In this document: piece by piece, positions 53,380 through 62,410 of the stretch | Layout of the letters: each line of letters starts with the position of its first letter | Position numbering within the stretch: position 1 is the stretch's first letter | Assembly (NCBI RefSeq): GCF_027706845.1 | Contig: NZ_JAQGCZ010000005.1 | Location: forward strand, 1-64,000 | Direction: 5' to 3' | DNA: 64,000 bases | DNA from: Mycolicibacterium sp. BiH015 | GTDB taxonomy: Bacteria > Actinomycetota > Actinomycetes > Mycobacteriales > Mycobacteriaceae | Program-made: the position numbers and the translations under genes | Notes under the pieces: generated by a model | The model's database searches: none | The model's input: only the letters and a program-made list of their open reading frames with translations | Told to the model about the DNA's origin: nothing

Positions 53380-54252
53380 CTAGCGCTGGCCCTTGACGTA
53401 GATGCCGAGCCGGCGGTCGACCGCGGTGAACCACGACTTGGCGTCGGTGGTGAGCCGCTCGCGGGGACCGATCACGAGATTGCCGAACGGAGAAAGACTT
53501 TCGCGGAACATCAGCTCCACCCTGCGCTGAAGCGTCTCCTCGAAATAGATGAAGACATTGCGGCACATGATCAGGTTGAACTCGCCGAAGGTGCTGTCGG
53601 TGGCCAGATTGTGGGAGAAGAACTCGATCCGCGATCGGAGCTCGGGGCTGAGGATGCACCGGTCGTATTTGGCGACGTAGTAGTCGGAGAAGGGCCGGTG
53701 GCCGCCGCTCGCCTGGTAGTTGCGGGTCGCCTGCATCATGCCGTCGGCGGGATAGATCGCCGATTTCGCCCTGCGCAGGGAGTCGTTGTCGATGTCTGTC
53801 GCATAGATGGTGGCGCGGTTGAGCAGGCCTGCCTCGTCCAGAAGTATGGCGATCGAGTAGGCCTCCTCCCCCGTCGCGCAGCCCGCGATCCAGATCCGGA
53901 TCCGCGGGTATGTCGCCAGCCGGGGCAGCAGCTCCGCGCGGATCTTGGCGAACACGGCGGGATCACGGAACATCTCGGTGACGTTGACGGTCATCGTCGA
54001 CAGGAAGTCGGCCAGCAGCTTGGGGTCGCGGAGCACACGGCCCTGCGCCTCGGAGATCGACGCGAAGGCGTGCCGGTTGACGAACGCCATCAGGCGCCGG
54101 TTCCGGGACGCGTCGCTGTAATGCCGGAAGTCATAGCCGAGATGCTCGAAGACCGTGTAGAAGAACGCATCCGCCTCGATCAGAGCGAGCTCTCTGGACC
54201 GGGGCGCGTCAGACTGCTCGGCGACCATCCTGTCAGGTACTCGCTGAATCAC
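53380..54252 (-). CDS. CheR-type protein-glutamate methyltransferase
   Basis: A SAM-dependent methyltransferase of 282-290 residues with the N-terminal helical CheR domain and the catalytic domain (IWIAGCATGEEAYSIAILLDEAG for SAM, FNLIMCRNVFIYFEETLQRR for the substrate pocket). The start may be GTG 54252, which overlaps the kinase gene by 20 bases, or ATG 54228, just after the kinase stop. It should methylate Glu residues on a partner protein; the likely partner is the hybrid kinase encoded upstream. Confidence 0.9.
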   Translation of the reverse strand: MIQRVPDRMVAEQSDAPRSRELALIEADAFFYTVFEHLGYDFRHYSDASRNRRLMAFVNRHAFASISEAQGRVLRDPKLLADFLSTMTVNVTEMFRDPAVFAKIRAELLPRLATYPRIRIWIAGCATGEEAYSIAILLDEAGLLNRATIYATDIDNDSLRRAKSAIYPADGMMQATRNYQASGGHRPFSDYYVAKYDRCILSPELRSRIEFFSHNLATDSTFGEFNLIMCRNVFIYFEETLQRRVELMFRESLSPFGNLVIGPRERLTTDAKSWFTAVDRRLGIYVKGQR

Positions 54253-57200
54253 TGTGTGCCCGTGGGCGTCCCGTGAGCCACACCCGCAGCACCGACGTCA
54301 GCTGATCCATGTCCACCGGTTTGGTGACGTAATCCGACGCCCCCGCATCGAGGCACTTCTGCCGATCGCCCTTCATGGCCTTGGCGGTCAGCGCGACGAT
54401 CGGCAGATTGCGCCAGCGCGGTTCGGCCCGAATCCGGCGCATCGCCTCGTAGCCGTCCATGACGGGCATCATGATGTCCATCAGGACCAGCCCCACCTCG
54501 GGATGTTCGGCCAAGCTGTCGAGACCGGCCTGCCCGTTGCTGGCGGGCACCACGGTGATGCCGTATCGCTTCAGCGCACTGCCGAGCGAGAACACGTTGC
54601 GAACGTCGTCGTCGACGAGCAGAACCGTGTTGCCTTCCAGCGATTCGTCCATCCGCCGGGGGTTGGACAGGATCTCGCGTGCCGAGTCCGGCATCTCCGT
54701 CGCGACGCGGTGCAGGAACAGTGCGGTCTCGTCGAGCAGCCGCTCAGGCGATTTCGCGTTCTTCAACACGATCGCAGCCGCCAGGGCTTCCAGGCGCTCG
54801 GTCTCTTCGGAGGTCAGCTCCCGGCCGGTGTGCACGATCACGGGCAGGCTCTTCTGTTTGAGCTGCTCTTTGATCTGCTCGATCAGGTCGATGCCGTCGA
54901 TGTCGGGAAGCCCGAGGTCCAGGACCAGACAGTCGTAGGTCTTCGGGCCCGACAACTCCGCCAGGACTTGCTCACCGGTGGCGACGGCGGTGATCGCGAT
55001 GTCGTCGCTCTCGATCATGTGCTTGACCACCTGACGCTGGCTGGCATCGTCCTCGGCGACCAGCACGTGGCGCGGCCCGGGTTTCAGGAAGTCGGCGGTC
55101 GAGGTCAGCATGGACCGCAGCTCGGCGATCCCGGCCGGCTTGTTGAGCGTCTGGATGGCGCCCATCCGGCGGCCCCTGCCGTCGTCGTTGGCCCCGGACA
55201 CGACGTTGACCGGGATATGACGGGTGGCGAGATCGTGTTTGAGCACGTCGAGCACCACCCAGCCCGCCATGTCCGGAAGTCCGATGTCCAGCGTGATGGC
55301 GGCCGGTTGCCGTTCCTTGGCGAGCGCCAGGGCCATTCGTCCGCTGGCCGTGATCACCGACTCGAACCCGGCTTCGCCCGCGAGCTCGGCCAGCATCCCC
55401 GCGAAGGTGGGATCGTCCTCCACGATCAGCAGCACCGGCTTGGATCCCTGCGGCCATCCGACCGCCGAGATGTCGACGTCATCGAGCCGCGCGGCGGGAT
55501 CGTCCTCAGTCACCGGCTCCGATACCACCTCCGGCGCAGCTTCATTCGCCGGCACCGGGGTCGCGGGTGCGGCCGTCGGGGCCGTCCCGACGGGCAGGTA
55601 GCAGGTGAACGTCGAGCCCTGCCCCAGCGCACTGCGCAGCGCGATGTCGCCCCCGAGGTGCCTCGCGAGCTCTCGACTGATCGCCAGCCCGAGGCCTGTC
55701 CCGCCGTACTGCCGGGCAGACCCTCGGCCCGCCTGCTGGAAGGACTCGAAGATGAGGTTGTGGTCCTTTTCGTCGATGCCGATCCCGGTGTCGGCGACGG
55801 CGATCGCCAGATATCCCTGGCCCGGGTTGCCTTGCGTATCAGCCGCTCCCGAGAACGTGACGGTGACAGAACCCTTGTCGGTGAACTTGATGGCGTTGGC
55901 GACCAGATTCTTGGCGATCTGCTTCACCCGCGTGTAGTCGCTGGTGAAGGTATGCGCCGCAGAGTCCTTGACCTCGACCAGGAACTGCACCCCCTTGTTG
56001 AGGGCGATGGGACTGAAGGTTCGCTCCAGGAAGGTCACCAGCTCGGCGACGCTGATCTCTTCCATTTCGGTGTACAGCGAACCTGATTCGACCTTGGCCA
56101 GATCGAGAACCTCGTCGATGAGGTTGAGCAGGTCCTTACCCGATTGCTGGATCGTCTCGGCGAACTCCAACTGCTTGGCGTCGAGTTCCTCCGATTCGGT
56201 GAGCAGCCCGGCGAGGATGAGGATGCTGTTGAGCGGCGTTCGCAATTCGTGCGACATGTTCGCGAGGAAGTCCGACTTGTACCGCGAGGACACCGCCAGT
56301 TCCTCGGCCTTGACTTCCAGCGAACTGCTGATGCGTTGCAGCTCGTCGTTCTTCTGCTCCAGCGCCCGCGATTGTGCCTCAAGACGTTCCGAGCTGGCCT
56401 TGAGCTCCTCCCGCTGGGCGCGGAGCTCCTCGGTGGTCTCCTCCAGTTCGGCGTTCTGCGCAGACAGCATGTCCTCGCGTTGCGTGAGTTGCTCGTTGGC
56501 GGCGCGCAGCTCCTCTTCCTGGGTTTGCAGCTCCTCGGTTTGGGCTTGCGAAACCCGCAGCAGCTCACGGGTTTTCTCGGCCGCCTCGATCGCGCTGAGC
56601 GCAACCCCGGCACCCAGCGCGATGGCTTCCAGCAGTTCGATGTCGTCGTCGGTGAACAGCTGCAGGCTCCCGAGTTCCAGCACGCCGAGCACCTCGGACT
56701 CGAACTTGATCGGCACCAGGATCAACGACACCGGGCCGGTCTTGCCCAGCCCCGATACGATCTCCACGTAATCGCTTGGGGCGCCGGTCACCTCGATCCG
56801 ATTCCCCTCCAGCGCGCACTGGCCGACCAGGCCGTCCCCCAATCCGTACGAGGTGGGCAGATCCTTGCGGCGGTGGAACGCATACGAGGCCGTCAGGGCG
56901 TAGCGGCCCGCATCGTCGTCGGGTTGCTTGAGATACAGCGCACCCTGCTTGGCGCCGACTGCCTCGGCCGTGCGCGAGACGATGATCCCGCAGGCCGCCG
57001 CCAGGTCGTCGACGCCCTGCACCTCGGTCATCAGCGCGGCTTGGGTCTCCTTGGAGCGGCGTGCCTTCTCGTTCACCCGCGCTGCCGTGCTGACCGTGCT
57101 GACGATGTTGCGGCTGGTGAACCACAGCAGGATGCCGAGCACCAGCACGATCGCGCTGGCAAGGACCCAGAGGCTGTTCTTGGTGAACGAGATGGCACTC

Positions 57201-57718
57201 GCCGCGCGCGCATTGGCCTGTTCGACGGCCTTGACGGTTTCCTGCTCGATCTGTTCGAGCTGGTTCTCCAGCAGTGCCGCCTGCACGTCCGATTCCCGTT
57301 CGGATGCCGAGAGTTCGCGGGTCGCCTGCAGGTTCTGCACCTCGCTGCGGTAGGCCGATTCGAAGCTCGACCACGTGGTCAATGCCTGCTGATAGTGCAG
57401 ACGCCGGGTGGCGTCGGTGTCTTCGTCCGCCTGCGTACGCAGTTCGGTCTCCATCGCGCTTTCCAGGCTGTTCAGCTGGCCGGTGATCTCGGTGCGCCGC
57501 GCGGGATCGTCGGTGAACAGCAGCTCGCTGTAGGTCGCGAGGAACGTCTGCAGGTCACGGCCGACGTCGATAGCGGTGGCTTGGGCGTTTCTCGCCGCGG
57601 CGCGTTGTTCATAGAGCGCGGAGATCCGGTTGATCTGAACGGTATACAGTGCATTCGCCATGATGACCGCCAGCAGCGCCGCTCCGCAGAGGATGGCCAG
57701 TCGGGTGGTGAGCTTCAT
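54233..57718 (-). CDS. hybrid sensor histidine kinase with GAF and three receiver domains
   Basis: A protein of 1161 residues. TM1 (7-27), an extracytoplasmic helical sensor (28-180), TM2 (183-201), GAF (235-380), a long Glu/Gln-rich coiled coil (385-478), HisKA with SHELRTPLN (H490), HATPase (N-box NLVANAIKF, G-boxes DTGIGI and GGTGLGL), then receivers with acceptor Asp at D811, D934 and D1081. The third is canonical (MDIMMPVMDGY); the first two have LPDMAG and LPDIDG motifs. The coiled coil has several adjacent Glu/Gln pairs of the type CheR methylates in receptors. It lies 12 bases after the GGDEF-EAL gene and overlaps cheR. Confidence 0.93.
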   Translation of the reverse strand: MKLTTRLAILCGAALLAVIMANALYTVQINRISALYEQRAAARNAQATAIDVGRDLQTFLATYSELLFTDDPARRTEITGQLNSLESAMETELRTQADEDTDATRRLHYQQALTTWSSFESAYRSEVQNLQATRELSASERESDVQAALLENQLEQIEQETVKAVEQANARAASAISFTKNSLWVLASAIVLVLGILLWFTSRNIVSTVSTAARVNEKARRSKETQAALMTEVQGVDDLAAACGIIVSRTAEAVGAKQGALYLKQPDDDAGRYALTASYAFHRRKDLPTSYGLGDGLVGQCALEGNRIEVTGAPSDYVEIVSGLGKTGPVSLILVPIKFESEVLGVLELGSLQLFTDDDIELLEAIALGAGVALSAIEAAEKTRELLRVSQAQTEELQTQEEELRAANEQLTQREDMLSAQNAELEETTEELRAQREELKASSERLEAQSRALEQKNDELQRISSSLEVKAEELAVSSRYKSDFLANMSHELRTPLNSILILAGLLTESEELDAKQLEFAETIQQSGKDLLNLIDEVLDLAKVESGSLYTEMEEISVAELVTFLERTFSPIALNKGVQFLVEVKDSAAHTFTSDYTRVKQIAKNLVANAIKFTDKGSVTVTFSGAADTQGNPGQGYLAIAVADTGIGIDEKDHNLIFESFQQAGRGSARQYGGTGLGLAISRELARHLGGDIALRSALGQGSTFTCYLPVGTAPTAAPATPVPANEAAPEVVSEPVTEDDPAARLDDVDISAVGWPQGSKPVLLIVEDDPTFAGMLAELAGEAGFESVITASGRMALALAKERQPAAITLDIGLPDMAGWVVLDVLKHDLATRHIPVNVVSGANDDGRGRRMGAIQTLNKPAGIAELRSMLTSTADFLKPGPRHVLVAEDDASQRQVVKHMIESDDIAITAVATGEQVLAELSGPKTYDCLVLDLGLPDIDGIDLIEQIKEQLKQKSLPVIVHTGRELTSEETERLEALAAAIVLKNAKSPERLLDETALFLHRVATEMPDSAREILSNPRRMDESLEGNTVLLVDDDVRNVFSLGSALKRYGITVVPASNGQAGLDSLAEHPEVGLVLMDIMMPVMDGYEAMRRIRAEPRWRNLPIVALTAKAMKGDRQKCLDAGASDYVTKPVDMDQLTSVLRVWLTGRPRAHSDSAST

Positions 57719-57730
57719 GTCCGCCTAACT

Positions 57731-60325
57731 TCAGTTGGCGCCCTGGTCGGCCCCGACGGCCGTCCGGCTGTCGATGTAGGCGGCCAGCTCGGTCGCCTCG
57801 ATCGGATGGGCGTACAGGAACCCCTGCTGTAGAAGGCATCCCGCGTCCCGGAGCCAGTCCGCCTGCTGGTGCAGCTCGACACCTTCGGCGATCAGGTTCG
57901 CCTGCATGTGCTCGGCGACCGAGATCTGGCTGCGGACGAGGCGCTGCACCCGCTCGTCCTCGTGGACGCGCGCGACGAACGAACGGTCGATCTTGAGCCA
58001 ATCCACGGGCACGTGCATCAGGTTCGTCATGCTGGCGTGTTCGACACCGAAATCGTCCATCGCCAAACTGAATCCGTGGTCGCGCGCCCCGCACAAAGCT
58101 TTGTGCGCCGGGGCGGGATCTCTGGTGAACGCCCGCTCGGTGAGCTCGAGGCACACGCTCTGCGGGGCGATCTCGGTGTCCCGTGCGACCGTGATCAGGT
58201 GTTCGAGGAAGCCGGTGTCGAGCACCTGGTCGGGGGACACGTTGACGTGCAACCTCAGATCGGGCCTGCCGAGAGCGGCGAAATCCTCGAAGCTGCGGGT
58301 CAGGATCCAGCGTCCCAGGGCCCCTGCCTGCCCGGAATCCTCGGCCAGCGCGATGATTTCGGTTGCGGGGATCTCCCGGCCCGAGGCCCGCCACCGGATC
58401 AGGGCTTCCAGGCCGAACAACGCCCCGGTCGCCGAGTTCACGATCGGTTGATACACCATGCGGAAGTCCGAGCGTTCGATCGCAGCGATGACCTCGGCGC
58501 GCAGGTGCACCCTGCCCTCCTGCCGCGACCCGATCAGGTCGGTGTAGGGGACGCAGACGACCAGCCGGTTCTTCTTGGCCTCGAACATCGCCATGTCGGC
58601 CTGGGTCAGAAGCTCCTCAGGGCTGTGCGCGGTGACACCGAGACAGGCGATGCCCATGCTGATCGACGGATACAGCGATACGTTGCGGCAGGCCACCGGT
58701 CGTGACTGCACCTGGTCCAGGATCCTGTTGCCCGCGGCGACGGCGTCATCCATCGACGCCACGTCTTCGAACACGATGATGAACTCGTCGCCGCCGACCC
58801 GGCACACCAACGTGTCGTCGTCGACCGCGGACCGCAGCCGAGTGGCCACCTCCAGGAGCAGCTCGTCGCCGGTGTCGTGACCGTAGGTGTCGTTGACGAC
58901 TTTGAAGTGGTTGACGTCCATGTACAGCAGCGCGACCAGGTTCGATGCGGAGTTCCGCTGGTGGGCCAGCAGGGCGAGCCGCTCGTTGAGCTGCCGTCGA
59001 TTCGCGAGGTCGGTGAGCGGGTCGTGGCTCGCGAGGTGCCTGATCTCGGTCTGCGCATGTTTGATCTCCGTCAGGTCGTGGACCACGACCGCGACGTGCA
59101 GATCGCCCGCGTCGCCGATGGGCGAGAGCGTGATCATGACGTCGACGGGATGGCCGTCGTGACCCGCGAGCGTCATCTCCAGCGAGATCTCCTGCCGCGT
59201 CGCCGTCGTGGCGTCCAGCTGCTCCCGCAGCCGGTCCCTGTCCTGAGCCACCGCGAGGTCCACGATCGACGTGCCCATCAAGGTGTCGCGATCCATGCTG
59301 AAGAGCGCGGTGGCAGCTTTGTTGCAACTACGGATGGCCCCCGACATGTCGACGGCGAGGATCGCATCGCCGGTGGCCTGCATGACGGCGGCGTACTCCG
59401 CTTGCACCCGGTACAGCGATGCATTCGAGATCGCCAGCGCAGCTCCCACCGAGGCCCCGCGGAACAGAGCTGCCTCCGCCTCGGTGAACGCCGGCCCGCC
59501 CGCTCGGCCGACACAGACCACGCCCACGAGCTGGCCTCGGGCCGTCAACTCCTCGACCATGACCGAGCCGTTCGACGTCTCATTCCCGGAACCGGATAAC
59601 GGCTCGGACAGCAACGACCGCAGCAGCTCCGACGCCTCCCCCGATTCTGTGTGTGAAAACGACTCGTGGAAGCCGTGATCGGCGGTCGGTACCCGCAGCA
59701 CACATTCGGCGTCGAACATCTGGCTGAGCTCGGTGACGATCGTTCTTTCCAGTGAGGGCAGGTCGATGCTGGCTGCCGAGAAGATGTTGCCCAACTTCTC
59801 CCGTCGTCGCGTGAACGCGAGCTCTTCGCGCTGCCGGATCTCCGCGGCGCGGGCGGCCATCAGCTGCTCCTCGTGGAGCTTCGCTGCCGCCGCGCGCAGC
59901 CGGGCAAACGACCGATCCAGCTCGAGCAGAGCTTTGACCTTGGCCAGAAACACATGTCTGGACACGGGCTTCATCAGGAAATCCACCGCACCGAGGTCAT
60001 AGCCGCGGCCCAGGTCGCCTGCCTCGGCCTGCCCGGTGAGGAAGATGATCGGAGTGGACGCCAGCTCTTCGACATCGCGGATCAGCTGCGCTGTCTCGAA
60101 GCCGTCCATGCCGGGCATGTTGATGTCGAGAACGATCACCGCGACCTTGCGTTGCAGCAGAGCGGTGAGCGCCTCCTCACCGGATCCGGCCTGGGCGATA
60201 TCGCAATCCAACGGCGTCAGGACGGTGCACAGCAGGTCGCGCAGTCGTGCGTCGTCGTCGACGACCAGAACCGCCTGCCGGTCGTCGGTGGCGCTGCCCT
60301 CCCCTAGCGCGTCTTCCGTCAGCAC
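57731..60325 (-). CDS. REC-GAF-PAS-GGDEF-EAL cyclic-di-GMP signalling protein
   Basis: A protein of 864 residues. A receiver (VVDDDARL, acceptor Asp in VLDINMPGMDGF, Lys in LMKPV), coiled coil, GAF, PAS (ILAVDMSGAIRSCN), GGDEF (VCRVGGDEFIIVFED, intact) and EAL (GLEALIRW, NVSPDQV, LELTERAF, DDFGVEHASM, LKIDRSFV, AEGVE, QGFLYAHP; all intact). The inhibitory RxxD site before GGDEF is DDDT, so product inhibition is probably lost. It may make and break c-di-GMP under control of the partner kinase. GTG 60325 with GGAGGGG upstream is preferred to GTG/ATG 60370. First gene of the four-gene signalling operon. Confidence 0.92.
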   Translation of the reverse strand: MLTEDALGEGSATDDRQAVLVVDDDARLRDLLCTVLTPLDCDIAQAGSGEEALTALLQRKVAVIVLDINMPGMDGFETAQLIRDVEELASTPIIFLTGQAEAGDLGRGYDLGAVDFLMKPVSRHVFLAKVKALLELDRSFARLRAAAAKLHEEQLMAARAAEIRQREELAFTRRREKLGNIFSAASIDLPSLERTIVTELSQMFDAECVLRVPTADHGFHESFSHTESGEASELLRSLLSEPLSGSGNETSNGSVMVEELTARGQLVGVVCVGRAGGPAFTEAEAALFRGASVGAALAISNASLYRVQAEYAAVMQATGDAILAVDMSGAIRSCNKAATALFSMDRDTLMGTSIVDLAVAQDRDRLREQLDATTATRQEISLEMTLAGHDGHPVDVMITLSPIGDAGDLHVAVVVHDLTEIKHAQTEIRHLASHDPLTDLANRRQLNERLALLAHQRNSASNLVALLYMDVNHFKVVNDTYGHDTGDELLLEVATRLRSAVDDDTLVCRVGGDEFIIVFEDVASMDDAVAAGNRILDQVQSRPVACRNVSLYPSISMGIACLGVTAHSPEELLTQADMAMFEAKKNRLVVCVPYTDLIGSRQEGRVHLRAEVIAAIERSDFRMVYQPIVNSATGALFGLEALIRWRASGREIPATEIIALAEDSGQAGALGRWILTRSFEDFAALGRPDLRLHVNVSPDQVLDTGFLEHLITVARDTEIAPQSVCLELTERAFTRDPAPAHKALCGARDHGFSLAMDDFGVEHASMTNLMHVPVDWLKIDRSFVARVHEDERVQRLVRSQISVAEHMQANLIAEGVELHQQADWLRDAGCLLQQGFLYAHPIEATELAAYIDSRTAVGADQGAN

Positions 60326-60379
60326 AGGACCCCTCCACCCCTCCCAGCCGCTAAGGGCGGTCGACCGCATCCGTCAGCA

Positions 60380-60408
60380 TAGTTAAGGTCATCCGGTTTC
60401 GTCAGCAA
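60380..60408 (-). promoter_or_regulatory. candidate promoter of the c-di-GMP/kinase/CheR/CheB operon
   Basis: On the minus strand TTGCTG (60408-60403) and TAACTA (60385-60380) are 17 bases apart. Transcription would start about 48 bases before GTG 60325. It lies in the divergent region with the EVE-like gene (GTG 60437). Confidence 0.35.
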
Positions 60409-60436
60409 ACTGGCCCAGGTGAGGAGGCACGTACCC

Positions 60437-60895
60437 GTGGAGAAAGACGGCGTGACCGGACGCAGTGTGACGTCCGAGAATCTCGGGGCGTGGGTGATCA
60501 AGTGCAACCCGAACAAGACGCCGCTGGCTCCGATGGTTTCGGCAGGCGAAGCGAAAAGGTCGTGGTGCGTCGCCGACAACTACCGGTCGCGGCTGATGCA
60601 GCCCGGGCAGCGTGTCCTGCTGTGGGTTTCGACTCACAAGCGCCGGGGGTTCTGGGGCGCGGGAACCATCACGGGCACCGTGGTGTCCGAGGCCGGCGGG
60701 CACCACGTGCCGGTGGACATTGCGCTGTTCGCAGAACCCTTGACGGCGACCGCGCTGTCGACCATCACCAGGCTGGGGACAATGGAGGTATTCCGCTCGC
60801 CACAACAGGCCAACCCCTCATGGGTCAGTACGGCCGAGTGGCGGGTACTCGAGCGACTGCTGGACGACCATTGGAATAGGGCAACCGCCCGATGA
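60437..60895 (+). CDS. EVE/PUA-like domain protein
   Basis: A protein of 152 residues: AWVIKCNPNK, VADNYRSRLMQPGQRVLLWVS and GFWGAGTITGTV resemble the EVE/PUA-like fold, which binds modified nucleobases in DNA or RNA. The similarity is partial and the assignment is tentative. GTG 60437 is chosen because GAGGAGG lies 9 bases before it. ATGA-type overlap region with the next gene (60892-60895) suggests co-transcription with the Ddn-like gene. Confidence 0.65.
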   Translation: MEKDGVTGRSVTSENLGAWVIKCNPNKTPLAPMVSAGEAKRSWCVADNYRSRLMQPGQRVLLWVSTHKRRGFWGAGTITGTVVSEAGGHHVPVDIALFAEPLTATALSTITRLGTMEVFRSPQQANPSWVSTAEWRVLERLLDDHWNRATAR

Positions 60896-60909
60896 CGTTG
60901 GAGGCAACC

Positions 60910-61332
60910 ATGAGCGAGCAGGCAGAACTGAGTCCCACCGACTGGGTCCGCGAGCAGACCCAGAAAATCCTCGAACAGGGCACAACCGACGGCGTCGAGG
61001 TCATGGACCGGCCGATCGTCCTGTTCACCACGACGGGCGCGCAGTCCGGCAAGAAGCGCTACGTCCCACTGATGCGGGTCGAGGAGAACGGGCGCTATGC
61101 GATGGTCGCGTCCAAGGGCGGCGACCCGAAACACCCCAGTTGTTATCACAACGTCAAGGCGAACCCGTCGGTGTCCGTCCAGGATGGGGACAAGGTTCTC
61201 GAAGGCACCGCACGCGAGCTCGAAGGGGACGAGCGGGCTCATTGGTGGGAACTCGCTGTCGCGGCGTACCCGCCATACGCCGAGTACCAGACCAAGACAG
61301 ATCGGCAGATCCCCGTCTTCGTCGTCGAGTAA
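60910..61332 (+). CDS. deazaflavin (F420)-dependent nitroreductase family protein
   Basis: A Ddn/PNPOx-like protein of 140 residues: LFTTTGAQSGKKRYVPLMRV and VASKGGDPKHPSCYHNVKANPSVSV are the F420-binding features of the Ddn family (the group that activates nitroimidazole drugs in M. tuberculosis). Substrate unknown, probably quinones. ATG 60910 is preferred because GGAGGC precedes it; an in-frame ATG at 60892 overlaps the previous stop. Confidence 0.9.
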   Translation: MSEQAELSPTDWVREQTQKILEQGTTDGVEVMDRPIVLFTTTGAQSGKKRYVPLMRVEENGRYAMVASKGGDPKHPSCYHNVKANPSVSVQDGDKVLEGTARELEGDERAHWWELAVAAYPPYAEYQTKTDRQIPVFVVE

Positions 61333-61372
61333 TTTTCGGCGCCGCGGTCCTGGCGCGTTACTGTGCTGATCC

Positions 61373-62404
61373 ATGACCGCACCAGCAGACGCGTCACCGA
61401 TCGAAGAGCGGGTCGGCCACTACTACCAGATGGACGGCACCTACCTCGTCGGCCGCGAGAAGGTGCGCGAGTACGCGCGTGCGGTACAGGACTACCACCC
61501 CGCGCACTGGGATCTGGCCGCTGCGGCGGAGCTGGGCTGCTCGGACGTGGTCGCGCCACTGACGTTCACCTCCGCGCCGGGTATGCAGTGCAACCGGCGC
61601 ATGTTCGAAGAGATCGTGGTCGGTTACGACACGTATCTGCAGACTGAGGAGGTCTTCGAGCAGCACCGGCCGATCGTCGCCGGCGATGAGCTCCTCATCG
61701 ACGTCGAGCTGACGTCGGTCCGCCGGACCGCGGGCAGAGACTTCATCACCGTCACGAACACCTTCACCGACACCGCAGGCGAGCGCGTGCACACGCTGCA
61801 CACCACGGTCGTTGGCGTGACCGCGGACGACATCGATGCCGGTGTCAAGATCGCCGTGCAGAACGCGATGATGCACGACATGAACATCTTGGACATCGGT
61901 GGCTCCGATGCCCATTACGAGAAGACGGTGCGACCAGAGGGCGAGATCCGGATCTCCGACGGCGGTCTGACGCGCACCCCGGGCACCCCGTCGTTCGACG
62001 AGCTGAAGGTCGGTGACGAGCTCGCGGTGCATCATGCCCGGCTCTCCCGCGGCGACCTGGTGAATTACGCCGGCGTGGCCGGCGACGCAAACCCGATCCA
62101 CTGGGATGAGGACATCGCCAAGCTGGCCGGGCTGCCGGACGTGATCGCCCACGGCATGCTGACCATGGGGCTGGGAGCCGGATTCGCGTCGGCATGGTCG
62201 GGTGATCCGGGTGCCGTCACCCGGTACACGATCCGACTGTCGCAGCCGGCGATCGTGCCGGCCAAGGAAGGCGCCGACATCGAGTACAGCGGCAAGATCA
62301 AGTCGCTGGACCCCGAGACGCGTTCGGGCGTCGTCCTGGTCGGAGCCAAGTCGGGCGGCAAGAAGATCTTCGGCCTGGCGACGCTGAACATCCGCTTCCG
62401 CTAG
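61373..62404 (+). CDS. fused HadA/HadB-type (3R)-hydroxyacyl-ACP dehydratase
   Basis: A double-hotdog protein of 343 residues. The N-terminal half (VGREKVREYARAVQDYHPAHWD, VVAPLTFTSAPG, RPIVAGDELL) is HadA-like and non-catalytic; the C-terminal half has the hydratase-2 motif YAGVAGDANPIHWDEDIAKLAGLPDVIAHGMLTMG with the catalytic Asp/His. So one chain holds both subunits of a FAS-II-type dehydratase. It dehydrates (3R)-hydroxyacyl-ACP/CoA in lipid synthesis or beta-oxidation. The gene lies 40 bases after the Ddn-like gene. Confidence 0.9.
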   Translation: MTAPADASPIEERVGHYYQMDGTYLVGREKVREYARAVQDYHPAHWDLAAAAELGCSDVVAPLTFTSAPGMQCNRRMFEEIVVGYDTYLQTEEVFEQHRPIVAGDELLIDVELTSVRRTAGRDFITVTNTFTDTAGERVHTLHTTVVGVTADDIDAGVKIAVQNAMMHDMNILDIGGSDAHYEKTVRPEGEIRISDGGLTRTPGTPSFDELKVGDELAVHHARLSRGDLVNYAGVAGDANPIHWDEDIAKLAGLPDVIAHGMLTMGLGAGFASAWSGDPGAVTRYTIRLSQPAIVPAKEGADIEYSGKIKSLDPETRSGVVLVGAKSGGKKIFGLATLNIRFR

Positions 62405-62410
62405 TCGACC

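Noticed and set aside
52758..54252. CheB and CheR as part of a chemotaxis system
   Set aside because: No receptor, CheA, CheW, CheY cluster or flagellar gene is present, and CheB lacks its receiver domain; treated as a kinase-linked signalling pair instead.
54254..57832. two long plus-strand ORFs (610 and 562 residues)
   Set aside because: Both lie opposite the hybrid histidine kinase, whose domains account for the whole length.
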